Source: DATBJG01 sp963790545
Lineage (GTDB): Bacteria; Acidobacteriota; Vicinamibacteria; Vicinamibacterales; JAMQPK01
Direction of reading: 5' to 3'
DNA length: 64,000 nt
Assembly: GCA_963790545.1 (NCBI GenBank)
Contig: CAWBPA010000017.1
Coordinates: forward strand, 682,001-746,000
A program made the position numbers and the translations under genes. This document shows, in pieces, positions 54,277-62,686 of this stretch. The notes under the pieces are model-generated. The model saw only the letters and a list, made by a program, of their open reading frames with translations. It made no database searches and was not told the origin of the DNA. Position 1 is the stretch's first letter, and the number at the start of each line of letters is the position of its first letter.

Positions 54277-55224
54277 ATGATTATCGAACGCGAACAGGAC
54301 GTCACCAGAGCGGTACTGTCGGAGCTCGAACGGGCGCCCGACCCGAGATTCAAAGAAATCATGGCGGCCTTTGTGCGCCACTTGCATGACTTCGCGCGCG
54401 ACGTGAAATTGACCGAAGAGGAATTTCGAACGGCGATTGGCTACATCGTTCGGCTGGGCCGACACACCACGGGCACGCACAACGAAGCGGTCCTGATGGC
54501 TGGGTCCCTCGGTTTGTCGCAGCTCATCGTCATGCTCAACAACGGCGACCAGGGACAGATGGAGACCGACGCCAGCTTGCTCGGTCCCTTTTGGCGGATG
54601 GACGCACCGCCAACACCAAACGGCGGATCGATCCTGCGTTCGCCAACCCCGGGACTGCCGTTGTTCGTTCGCGCGTGGTTCAAGGATTCGCAGGGCCGCG
54701 CCATTCGCGGCGCCGAAGTCGACGTGTGGCATTCGTCAACGGAAGGTTTTTACGAAAATCAGGATCCTGCACAGGCCGACATGAACCTGCGCGGCAAGTT
54801 CATCTCCGACGATGAAGGCTTCATCGGCTTTCGCAGCGTGTTGCCGGCAGGGTATCCGATCCCTGTGGATGGTCCGGTTGGCGATCTGTTACGCGCGCAG
54901 GGGCGTCACAACATGCGCCCCGCGCACCTTCATTTTCTCGCGAGCAAGGACGGGTTCAAGACGCTCATCTCTCAGATTTACAGGCAGGACGATCCCTTTC
55001 TGGCGACCGACGTCCAGTTCGGGGTGACCCGGCGGCTGATCGGCATCTACATCCGCCACGAGCACGAGGCGGCGCCTGGGGACGATGTCAGCGATCTGTG
55101 GTACTCGCTCGACCACACGTTCGTCATGGAGTCGGGGCGAACCGAGCTGCCCGTGCCGCCCATCACGGCGAAGGCCAAGGGGGAAAGGCCGCAGATCGAG
55201 CGACTCGAGAGATTGGGGACGTAA
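54277..55224 (+). CDS. Intradiol dioxygenase, catechol/hydroxyquinol 1,2-dioxygenase type
   Basis: This 315-residue cytoplasmic enzyme has the helical N-terminal dimerisation domain of the catechol/hydroxyquinol group (VLSELERAPDPRFKEIMAAF, LTEEEFRTAIGYIVRLGR) and the catalytic sandwich: ASLLGPFWRMDAP, AEVDVWHSSTEGFYENQD (tyrosine ligand), LPAGYPIPVDGPVG (tyrosine ligand) and MRPAHLHFLASKDG (two histidine ligands), then FGVTRRLIGIY. It opens a catechol or hydroxyquinol ring between the hydroxyls to a muconate or maleylacetate precursor. It is probably hydroxyquinol-type by overall wording, but the substrate is not proven. No reductase or transporter gene is adjacent. Confidence 0.9.
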   Translation: MIIEREQDVTRAVLSELERAPDPRFKEIMAAFVRHLHDFARDVKLTEEEFRTAIGYIVRLGRHTTGTHNEAVLMAGSLGLSQLIVMLNNGDQGQMETDASLLGPFWRMDAPPTPNGGSILRSPTPGLPLFVRAWFKDSQGRAIRGAEVDVWHSSTEGFYENQDPAQADMNLRGKFISDDEGFIGFRSVLPAGYPIPVDGPVGDLLRAQGRHNMRPAHLHFLASKDGFKTLISQIYRQDDPFLATDVQFGVTRRLIGIYIRHEHEAAPGDDVSDLWYSLDHTFVMESGRTELPVPPITAKAKGERPQIERLERLGT

Positions 55225-55283
55225 GGAAACAGAAGATAAGGAGACTAGGAAATTTATGGATGGGAACAGGAGGCTAAGAGACC
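55223..55283. repeat. Low-complexity GGAGACTAGG-type intergenic repeat
   Basis: The gap between two convergent genes holds AAGGAAACAGAAGATAAGGA, GACTAGGAAAT and AACAGGAGGCTAAGAGACC, a purine-rich word repeat. No gene is seen. Confidence 0.45.
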
Positions 55284-55288
55284 AAATA

Positions 55289-56209
55289 TTACCTAGACAC
55301 GCGCGTCAGCGTTACGGCAACACCCCCCGGAACCGGTACCGGCAGCAATGTGTAGTCAGAACGCCCATGCCGGCCGACGACCGTCCATCCCGATGCGATT
55401 CCGACGGAGGCGCCGAACAGCACATCGCTCAAGAAATGACGATTGTCGTGCAGACGGGACATGGCGACGTAGCTCGCAATGACCAACGTCGGCCACGCCG
55501 CCCGGTATCCAAGGTGACGTTCGAGCACCGAGGCCGTCGCGAAAGCTGTCGAAGCATGGCCTGAAGGAAAGGCACAGCACTCACCAGTTGGACGGTCGCG
55601 CCGCACCGTTGCTTTGATCCCATGCGTGATGGCCTGCGACACAATCAAAGCCCGCATCAAATCGAACCCCAAGTGCGACACTTTGTTGGTCTTCGGGGCG
55701 TCCGGTCCCTTGGGGAGCACGTAGCGCCCCACCAAGTACAGGCCGACGGCGAGCCCCCCCTGCACATACGTGGACCCGACGTATTTGCCCGCCGCGAAAA
55801 ATCCTCCGACAGCATCGGAGCCAACCAGTGCCTCGTTCACCCGATCATCGGCCGGATACGCGAGAGCTGCGGCGCCACCGCCAATCGCGAGAATCACCCA
55901 CGTCGAGCGCCGGAGCGGAAAGGCTTTGAAATCGGCCGCTGTGGTGTACACGATTGCGGCAAGACCCGTATGTTCTCGCTCAGGCGGTTTCTCTGGTCCC
56001 TGGAGCAGGTCTGGCGCGAAAAGGTCGTCACCCGGTTCTGCGCTCGCGTGCCATTCGAGCAATGACGGCACCGGGAACAACGGGCGGTCGGTGTCGAGCG
56101 ACGCGAACAGGTCGACGGGAGACTCCTGCGCGCTCGCAGACACACTCATCGCCGCGAATGCCACAACGAGCCAGACGGTGCAGGATCGGCACGTTTTCAA
56201 CTCACGCAC
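55289..56209 (-). CDS. PAP2 family phosphatase
   Basis: The 306-residue protein (GTG 56209) has a signal sequence (TVWLVVAFAAMSVSASAQ), a membrane-spanning body and the three phosphatase motifs KATVRRDRPTGE (KxxxxxxRP), CAFPSGHASTAF (PSGH) and MSRLHDNRHFLSDV (SRxxxxxHxxxD). It probably removes phosphate from a lipid phosphate such as undecaprenyl or phosphatidate in the periplasm. Confidence 0.9.
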   Translation of the reverse strand: MRELKTCRSCTVWLVVAFAAMSVSASAQESPVDLFASLDTDRPLFPVPSLLEWHASAEPGDDLFAPDLLQGPEKPPEREHTGLAAIVYTTAADFKAFPLRRSTWVILAIGGGAAALAYPADDRVNEALVGSDAVGGFFAAGKYVGSTYVQGGLAVGLYLVGRYVLPKGPDAPKTNKVSHLGFDLMRALIVSQAITHGIKATVRRDRPTGECCAFPSGHASTAFATASVLERHLGYRAAWPTLVIASYVAMSRLHDNRHFLSDVLFGASVGIASGWTVVGRHGRSDYTLLPVPVPGGVAVTLTRVSR

Positions 56210-56346
56210 TCCCTGGTTTGACTGCGCTACGTTTCGGCCGCGACTGGCGCCGGCCGTAGCGCTCTGCCCCTACCTCCCGTCTCTGGGTGCAGGCTCGCGA
56301 ACAGACCTGCCGTGTTATGCTCATTTCTCCCAAAGGAGCGCAACAG

Positions 56347-56754
56347 ATGAAAGTGAGCTCGCTTGTCGCTCTTGCTGTCGGCGTCAGCGCCATCGTCGCG
56401 GCGGTCCCAGTGGTCGCCCATCACGCGTTTGCCGCCGAATTCGATGCGAACCAGCCGCTCACCATTACCGGTACGGTGACCAAGATCGAATGGACGAACC
56501 CGCACGCTCGCTTCTACATTGACGCCAAAGATGAGAGCGGCAAGGTCGTCAACTGGGACTTCGAGCTCGGTCCTCCCAATGGATTGATGCGGCGGGGCTG
56601 GACGCGCAACTCACTGAAGCCCGGACATGTCGTGACGGTCACCGGCTTCCGCTCAAAGGTTGCGCCCTACGTGGCGAACGCCAGGACCGTCACCCTGGCC
56701 GATGGACGGCAGGTGTTTGCGGGCTCCTCCTTCGACACCGGTCCCACACAGTAG
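56347..56754 (+). CDS. DUF6152 family exported protein
   Basis: This 135-residue protein starts at ATG 56347 behind AAAGGAG. It is the most canonical copy: a signal peptide ending VPVVAHHAFAAEFDANQP, then GTVTKIEWTNPHARFYIDAK, VVNWDFELGPPNGLMRRGWT, LKPGHVVTVTGFRSKVAPYV and VTLADGRQVFAGSSFD. The AHH and the aspartate just after it are kept. It converges on a secreted-family gene 38 bases away. Function unknown. Confidence 0.9.
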   Translation: MKVSSLVALAVGVSAIVAAVPVVAHHAFAAEFDANQPLTITGTVTKIEWTNPHARFYIDAKDESGKVVNWDFELGPPNGLMRRGWTRNSLKPGHVVTVTGFRSKVAPYVANARTVTLADGRQVFAGSSFDTGPTQ

Positions 56755-56776
56755 CGCGGGGGCTTTAGCCCCCGCG
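56755..56776. repeat. TTTA-loop hairpin repeat, copy 6 (reverse orientation)
   Basis: CGCGGGGGC-TTTA-GCCCCCGCG is the reverse complement of copy 4 and is preceded by GTAG instead of followed by CTAC. It overlaps the TAG stop region of the DUF6152 gene and lies between convergent genes. Confidence 0.88.
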
Positions 56777-56791
56777 TGACCGACGTGAAAT

Positions 56792-57602
56792 TTACTGAGC
56801 CGTGAAGCGGTTGTTTTCCGCGCAGATGAACTCGATCAGGTCTGTGTCGACCATAATCTGCTGATTCACGCGGACGGTCCATGGCTTCGTGTAGGCCTTC
56901 GGATCGTTGACCGTGATGTCAATCTCCATCCGTCCGAAACTGACCCGCCGGAATCGCTCCGTGAGCCTCGCCGCATCGGTCAACGGGCTTCCAATGATAT
57001 CGAGCCAGCCATCGTCTCGCAGATTGCTGGTCTCGACGACCAGTGTATCCCCGTCCCATTTTCCAATCGAGTAGCCATACCACCACGGCTGGGGGTCGTT
57101 GTTCGGCGACGACCGCCCATCGGTGAAGATCTGACGCATGCCCGAGCTCGCCTCGTACAAGATGACGAGCACCGGCGGGGTTTGAATGAACTTTCGTGGT
57201 GCTCCCTGCGTGTGAAACTGCATGATGCCCATCGGCAGACAATGCGCCTCAGGGTTGTCTTTGCTGTTGCCGGCCTGACGCGTTTTCAACACCTCCGCGC
57301 CCCACGGCGTCAGTGGCAGACCTTCCTTGATGGCGGCAGCAACGTTCCGAAATCCGGCAACGGGCACGGGAGAGGTCGCATCGGCCGGGGAGGGCTTTCC
57401 GAGCCCACCACCCACGCGCCAGAGCCCCGAAAGGTCGGGTTTGCCATCGGCGGTTTTTGGCGCGGGAGCATCGAGATTAGGTTCGCCGTTTGGTAGTCGC
57501 GGAACCCCAGGCGTTGGGTACGCTGGCCACTGCGCGCGTAATTGAGGACGACAGCGCGGCAAAGATAGCGACCGAGATGCCCACGCGGAAGAGCACTCGC
57601 AT
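56792..57602 (-). CDS. Secreted GDTLVV-type family protein, CAENN subgroup, frameshift in leader
   Basis: ATG 57602 begins a signal peptide (MRVLFRVGISVAIFAALSSS) and lies 2 bases after the stop of the amidohydrolase gene, so translation is probably coupled. The frame changes near 57532-57544; the mature part reads GEPNLDAPAPKTADGKPDLS with GLWRVGGGLGKP, NPEAHCLPMGIMQFH, MRQIFTDGRSSPNN, YGYSIGKWDGDTLVVETSNL, RMEIDITVNDPKAYTKPWTV and a C-terminal IEFICAENNRFTAQ. Length joined is about 270 residues. The CLPMG and CAENN cysteines could pair. Function unknown. Confidence 0.8.
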
Positions 57603-57604
57603 GT

Positions 57605-59342
57605 CTAGGCCACTCCAGAACTGTGGACAATCTTGCCGTTGACAATCGTGAGGACGGACCGGATTTGCTTGATCTCCACGTCAGGCACGCCGAAGTAGTC
57701 TCTGTCGAGCACGACCAGATCGGCGAGCTTACCGGGCTCGATCGTGCCGATCTTGTCTTCCATCCGCAGGAACCAGCTGTTGCCGTGCGTGAACAACCGG
57801 AGCGCTTCCTGGCGCGTCAGCTGCTGGTCGCCGTTGACCTTGGCACCGAACGAGTTCACCCCAGTCGTCGCATAGTAGATGTGCAGCCAGGGATTGAGCG
57901 GCGCGATGTGGACCCCATCGCCGTGAATCCCGACCTGGATGCCGTGATCGACGATCGTGCGGAACGGCGCGCCGACAATCACCTTGGGATCGGTTGACGT
58001 GACCCAGCGGTAAGCCGCCATCTGCACGCCGCACCCAAGCGCCTTGAGTCGCGTCAGCAGGTCGGCGGTCACCTCAGGAACGTGGTGCACCATCCAACGC
58101 AGCTTCGTGATGTCGTACTGCTTGTGGACCGCCTCGTACGCTTCCACCACCTGGGTCAGACCCGCGAGGTTCTGGACGCTGTTCTCGTTGCGCCATCCGG
58201 CGGCCGCAACCAGTCGCTGTGCCTCCTGCCAGACGGCACCGCTCGCGAGAGGCGCCGCCCACTCCCCAATCGATCCCGTCATCAGCATGTCGTCGCCAAA
58301 GAACTGAAACTGCGTCCTGAGGCGTTCTTTCAATTCTGGAAGTTCGGGATCGCTCTGGTTGTGCAGAAAGTTCATCTGCAACCGGATGATCGTCTTGCCC
58401 TCGCGATGCAGTGCCAGCCACGGATCGTACATCCGGTAGTGATCGAGATTGGACAGCACCTGGTGCGGATGGAGCGGGCCTGGCGTGGGAAACAGCACCT
58501 GGTCAAGATGAGCGGTCAGCCCGACGCTGGCCGAGTACGTCATCGCATCAAGCGTGCTTCGCTTCTTGTCCTCGAACGTCTGTAAACGGCGAAGGTGGTA
58601 GAGGGCGCTCGCGGACGGTCCGCCCCCGGTGAAGCCGGCAGGGGCAATCGAGCCGTTTTCTGCAACGCGCACCGGGGCTGAGCGCCGGATGAACAGGCGC
58701 GGCGGCATCGGCCGCATCAAAGAATTTCTTACCAAGGCTGTTGGTCGCACACGGACCGGTGAACCTTTCGTAGAGCAAGACCGGCCGATCCGGGGCCGCC
58801 TCGTCGAGCTCCTTCAACGTCGGGTGGCGATGCTCGGCCCACTGGTTCGGATGCCAGCCACCCATTGACGTGATCCATTGCCCTGCCGGCACATCCTTCC
58901 GGCGAGCGGCCAGCGCTTCCTGGATCTGACGAATCGACGACGTGTTTTCAAGGATCGTGTGATAACCGGGACGATTGGCCAGACTGACGCTATGGATGTG
59001 GCCCTCGACAAGTCCGGGCACCACCGTGCGTCCCTTCAGGTCGATGACACGGGCGTTCGGTCCCGAGGATCGGGCGGAGTTGCCGACCGCCAGAAAGCGG
59101 CCGTTCCGGATCGACACCGCGTTTGCGACGGCGTTGCCCGCGGTCATCGTGTGTATTCGACCGTTGACGAGAACGAGCGTCTGCTCTGAACCGGTCGCGC
59201 CTGGCGCTGGGACCTGCGGGGATTGCGCGGTAGCGGCCGCGTGACCGGGCGCGACTCCAACAGCCATGCCGGCCACGCCAACGGTCCCCACGGTTTCAAT
59301 GAATTGCCGGCGCGAGACACGCTTGCTGGTGGAGTTCTTCAT
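57605..59342 (-). CDS. Tat-exported amidohydrolase (YtcJ/Amidohydro_3-like), one frameshift
   Basis: The first frame (ATG 59342) has a twin-arginine leader (SKRVSRRQFIETVGTVGVAG) and the N-terminal beta-sandwich with LVLVNGRIHTMTAGNAVANA, VPGLVEGHIHSVSLAN (HxH metal motif) and DRPVLLYERFTGPCATNSLG. After a change near 58673-58677 the second frame continues SALYHLRRLQTFEDKKRSTL, LRWMVHHVPEVTADLLTRLK, VGIHGDGVHIAPLNPWLHIY and TIEPGKLADLVVLDRDYFGV. Joined length is about 578 residues. It is a metal-dependent hydrolase with an unknown amide or cyclic substrate, probably periplasmic. Confidence 0.85.
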
Positions 59343-59354
59343 GGCTTTTGGAGC

Positions 59355-59387
59355 GGCGGGCCTAAAAGGCCCGCCCTACGTAACTGT
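59355..59387. repeat. TAAAA-loop hairpin repeat, copy 7
   Basis: GGCGGGCC-TAAAA-GGCCCGCC (59355-59375) is followed by CTACGTAACTGT. It is immediately upstream of the amidohydrolase start and opens a cluster of three such hairpins. Confidence 0.85.
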
Positions 59388-59390
59388 ACG

Positions 59391-59465
59391 TAGGCCGGAC
59401 CTTCAGGTCCGGCGATCGAAGGACGGTAAGTAGGCCGGACCTTCAGGTCCGGCGATCGAAGGACG
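59391..59465. repeat. Two tandem TTCA-loop hairpins with 40-base period (copies 8 and 9)
   Basis: Two identical 35-base units (59391-59425 and 59431-59465) each start TAGGCCGGACCTTCAGGTCC and continue GGCGATCGAAGGACG. Each contains GCCGGACC-TTCA-GGTCCGGC (59394-59413; 59434-59453), in the opposite orientation to copy 7. They lie between the amidohydrolase start and the end of the next gene. Confidence 0.9.
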
Positions 59466-59474
59466 ATGACACAA

Positions 59475-60630
59475 CTACGGATTGGCGTTTTCGGGATCGG
59501 CACCACGGCCGGCCCCGGCGCCACGGCCCGCAGCGGCTCCGGCCCCGCGGCCTCCGCCGCCGCCCTGCACGTTGTTCTGGATGGGACGCCGCGCGCGCAC
59601 GATCCCCTTTGCCAGATCCTCGGCCAGCGCCCTGTCTTCGGCGCGTTCGGCGCCGAGCGATTGCCGAACGGCGTAGTTGCCTTCGTGACAGTCGTACGGC
59701 AGCAGCACGCCTCCGGAAAGAGGGGTCAGCGGCAGCGACATCGTGAACGGTTTCTCGTAGGTGACCGGATCATCCACGGTGAACTGGTACTGCAGCACGT
59801 CCTCTGCAACACGCTTGAAGCGCTCGGTGATCTTCATCCTGTCGCTATGACGTAGTCCGTTGCCGTTGCCACCGATGCTGGTCCGGTTCGTCATGTTCGT
59901 CGTTTCGACAACCAGCTCGTCGCCTTCCCAGCGCGCTCGCGAATCGCCGAGGTACAGGCGAACGTTCTGGCTGAGCTGCGGCCGCCCGTCTGTGTAGAAG
60001 ACGCGCGTGTCGTGAATCATCTCGTAACTGATTGCCACGACACCCGGCCCCTGAACGATGCGGTTCCCGTTGCCGTAGAGGAACTCGAAGCACCGAGCCG
60101 ACGATGCCACGAGTGATGCAACGATCGTAGAGGGTAAAATCTTCCACGGAGTCGAACGGACCCTCTCCGAACGTTCCGCGGTCGCGCGGCGCACGACGCA
60201 GCTCGGCTTGAGGCGTCACCGCAGGCATACGACCATCCGGCGGATCGACAATCAGTGAGGTTTGCCGGAACGCACGCGTCGCGTAGTCGCCGCGGAATGA
60301 GCCGACGGCATTCAAACCTCGCTGCACGCCTTCATCAACCTGTTTGACGCGGGCCGCAAACTCTTCGTCGGTTTGATAGAGGCGAGTCCCGAGCTCGGCT
60401 GGACGCTCGCGTGGGATCCCGCTGGTGTCGTCGCTGCTCCAGACACCCTGCAGGTCCGGATCGCCCCAAGGAGTTTTCGGCGCCCTGTAGTTGATCGGTG
60501 CGCCGCCGTTGTAGGCCGTGATCACCAACGCAGGAACGCTTCCCTCCTGGCTCGACACAGGCAGTGTGGCCAGCGCCACGATGGCGAGGGTGGCCAACGC
60601 TCCGACAAGGGCGAATACTCGTCTCGTCAT
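59475..60630 (-). CDS. Secreted GDTLVV-type family protein, CHEGNY subgroup, one frameshift
   Basis: ATG 60630 follows AAAGGAG and starts a signal peptide (VFALVGALATLAIVALATLP). The first frame has APKTPWGDPDLQGVWSSDDT, SLIVDPPDGRMPAVTPQAEL and DFTLYDRCITRGIVGSVLRV; near 60078-60086 the frame changes and continues YGNGNRIVQGPGVVAISYEM, HDTRVFYTDGRP, YLGDSRARWEGDELVVETTN, LQYQFTVDDPVTYEKPFTMS and LLPYDCHEGNYAVRQSLGAE. It ends in a glycine/alanine-rich tail (AGAAAGRGAGAGRGADPENA). It is a close paralogue of the gene at 29859. Joined length about 385 residues. Confidence 0.82.
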
Positions 60631-60721
60631 GTGCGAACTCCTTTACGTGCGGGATCATGACATTACCACGACATCGCACTCCCGGGGATACGCCGGTTGC
60701 GATAGAATCGCCGAAATTGCA

Positions 60722-61552
60722 ATGGTGATTCGAGATTCGATTCCGGTGAAGTGGGCGCCCTACCTGCAGAGCGTCGCGCGCGTTGTTTTCGGTTTCCTCG
60801 TGCTTCGGCACGGCATGGAGCAGGTACTCGCGTATCCGGAGGCGAGTGCGGCGCCGAGGATGTCGTTCGAGGGGATCCTCGAACTGGTGGCATTTCCAGC
60901 GGGTCTCTTGATCATGCTGGGCCTCTTTACACGACCCGTCTCCTTCGTGCTGGCCATCTTGTACTTCGTCCTCTTCTTTGTGGGCCCCCTCCAACGGGGC
61001 CCGTACACTCACCGCAATGGCGGCGACCCTGTTCTTCTCAATTGCTTTTTCTTCCTCTACCTCGCCTCGGCCGGCGGTGGCCCCTGGAGCCTGGACCGCC
61101 TGCGCCAACCAAATGTTGCCGCGCTCTCCGATCCGAGGTGGGTGCCGTATGCGCTCGCGATGCTTCGGATTGTCGCCGGCTACCTGTTCCTGATGCACGG
61201 CCTCGAAAAGTTTTTCGGCATTGGCGGTGGCCGCATCGATCGCGACATTACGACGATTCGGGGGCTGGCTGGACTTCTGGAAAACGTCGGGGGGCCGCTC
61301 ATCATGCTGGGGCTCTTGACCCGTCCGACGGCGTTCATTCTCTCAGGCGAGATGGCGGTGGCCTACTTCCGAAACTGGGCGCCGCGAGGGTTCTGGCCCA
61401 GCTTCGCTCAGCCCGGGATGGAAGCCTCGATCTTGTTCTGCTACCTTTTCTTGTTTATCTGGGCAGCCGGACCCGGGGCCTGGAGCCTCGACGGCGTGTG
61501 GCGGCGCAGGAGTGAACCCCATCGAGCAGTCGCGCGGGCTCACCAGACGTAG
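60722..61552 (+). CDS. Double DoxX-like membrane protein
   Basis: The 276-residue protein has two similar four-helix DoxX-like units. Unit 1 has VKWAPYLQSVARVVFGFLVL with RHGMEQVLAYPE, LLIMLGLFTRPVSFVLAIL; unit 2 has RWVPYALAMLRIVAGYLFLM with HGLEKFFGIGG, PLIMLGLLTRPTAFILSGE. The conserved HG(M/L)E and GL(F/L)TRP are typical of DoxX proteins. It is an inner-membrane protein, possibly quinone- or sulfur-linked as in the family. The fusion of two units in one chain looks like a local duplication. Confidence 0.85.
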   Translation: MVIRDSIPVKWAPYLQSVARVVFGFLVLRHGMEQVLAYPEASAAPRMSFEGILELVAFPAGLLIMLGLFTRPVSFVLAILYFVLFFVGPLQRGPYTHRNGGDPVLLNCFFFLYLASAGGGPWSLDRLRQPNVAALSDPRWVPYALAMLRIVAGYLFLMHGLEKFFGIGGGRIDRDITTIRGLAGLLENVGGPLIMLGLLTRPTAFILSGEMAVAYFRNWAPRGFWPSFAQPGMEASILFCYLFLFIWAAGPGAWSLDGVWRRRSEPHRAVARAHQT

Positions 61553-61556
61553 ACCC

Positions 61557-61582
61557 GTAGCGCGGACCCTTCAGGGTCCGCG
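61557..61582. repeat. TTCA-loop hairpin repeat, copy 10
   Basis: CGCGGACCC-TTCA-GGGTCCGCG (61561-61582) is preceded by GTAG, as in the other reverse-oriented copies. It lies between the DoxX gene and the next secreted-family gene. Confidence 0.85.
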
Positions 61583-61646
61583 TCGGGGCAGAGAACCCTG
61601 GAATCAGAATGTCTATCGATCGCGGTCCGGTTGGAGGACCAAAAAC

Positions 61647-62465
61647 ATGAAGATGAATCGCACGGTACTCGCCACCATCGCGGCATTGGTACTCATCTCC
61701 GGGATGACCCACGCACAGTGGCTCAATCTGAAGGCGCCCGGCACGCCGCGCTTGGCCGATGGCACAGCAAACCTCAAGGCGCCAGCGCCGCGGCTACCCG
61801 ATGGCCGCCCCGATCTGTCTGGCATCTGGGATGTCGGGAACATGCTGTACTTCCACGATCTCGCCAGAGGGTTGAAGCCAGGCGAGGTCGAGCCCACGCC
61901 GTGGGGGGCTGCGGTCCGGAAGCAGCGCATGGATCGCGATCACGTCGATGACCCCTACGGCTATTGCCTGCCGCTCGGAGTGCCCCGCATCAACACTCGC
62001 AGCCCGTTCAAGATCGTCCAGACGCCGGGGATGACTGCCTTCCTGCACGAGACCTTCGTCGGCATGATGTTCCGCCAGGTCTTTACAGACGGGCGTCCCA
62101 TGCTGAAAGCGGGTGAACAGGAACCTACCTGGCTGGGTTATTCGGTGGGTCGGTGGGATGGGGACACGTTCGTCGTCGATACGACGGGATTTCGTGATGG
62201 AGGCTGGCTCAGTGCGCGAGAGGCCTACCCGCACAGTGACGCGTTGCACGTCATCGAACGGTGGAGACGAACGGACTTCGGCCACATGGAGATGACCGTC
62301 ACGATCGACGATCCCAAGGCCTATGTGAAGCCGTGGACGAACAAGATCCCGCTGGTCCTCCTGCCGGATACCGAGCTCCTCGAGGCGTTTTGCGACAATC
62401 AGATGACGATCCTGAAGCAGTGGAGCTACAAACCTCCGCCACCCGAGCCGCCAAGCCCAAGGTAG
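61647..62465 (+). CDS. Secreted GDTLVV-type family protein
   Basis: The intact 272-residue protein starts at ATG 61647 behind TTGGAGGA with a signal peptide (TVLATIAALVLISGMTHA). Landmarks: LPDGRPDLSGIWDVGNML, TPWGAAVRKQRMDRDHVDDP, YCLPLGVPRINTRSPFKIVQ, FRQVFTDGRPM, YSVGRWDGDTFVVDTTGFRD with GGWLSAREAYPHSDALHVIE, HMEMTVTIDDPKAYVKPWTN and a C-terminal LLEAFCDNQMTILKQW, then a proline-rich tail. It matches the protein at 56792 best (YCLPLG/HCLPMG; TFVVDTTGF). Function unknown. Confidence 0.88.
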   Translation: MKMNRTVLATIAALVLISGMTHAQWLNLKAPGTPRLADGTANLKAPAPRLPDGRPDLSGIWDVGNMLYFHDLARGLKPGEVEPTPWGAAVRKQRMDRDHVDDPYGYCLPLGVPRINTRSPFKIVQTPGMTAFLHETFVGMMFRQVFTDGRPMLKAGEQEPTWLGYSVGRWDGDTFVVDTTGFRDGGWLSAREAYPHSDALHVIERWRRTDFGHMEMTVTIDDPKAYVKPWTNKIPLVLLPDTELLEAFCDNQMTILKQWSYKPPPPEPPSPR

Positions 62466-62592
62466 GTAAAGTGCAAAGTTCAAAGGTCAAAGTTGATAAG
62501 TAAGTGGAGAAGTTTGCCGGCACAGCACTGATGACTAAGTGGCACGATGTCAATCCAGAGATCCGGAGCGGAAGCGACCGCAGCGCGTGGGG

Positions 62593-62670
62593 GTGCCGCC
62601 TTCGCGCCGAAGGCGCTTCGGCGAGCCTGGCCGAAGCTCGGAACTTCGCAGACGAGCGAAGGCCGGGGCC
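62593..62670. repeat. Structured GAAGGC/GCCTTC-rich repeat
   Basis: GCCGCCTTCGCGCCGAAGGC, GCTTCGGCGAGCCTGGCCGA and CTTCGCAGACGAGCGAAGGC contain several nested inverted segments and resemble the element at 8617-8697. It overlaps the apparent N-terminal extension of the downstream cytochrome frame, so that extension is probably not coding. Confidence 0.55.
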
Positions 62671-62686
62671 CCACGCGAACCAATAA

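Noticed and set aside
62547..62686. N-terminal extension of the cytochrome frame
   Set aside because: It translates a GAAGGC-rich repeat; an ATG at 62687 plus one indel gives a normal signal peptide.
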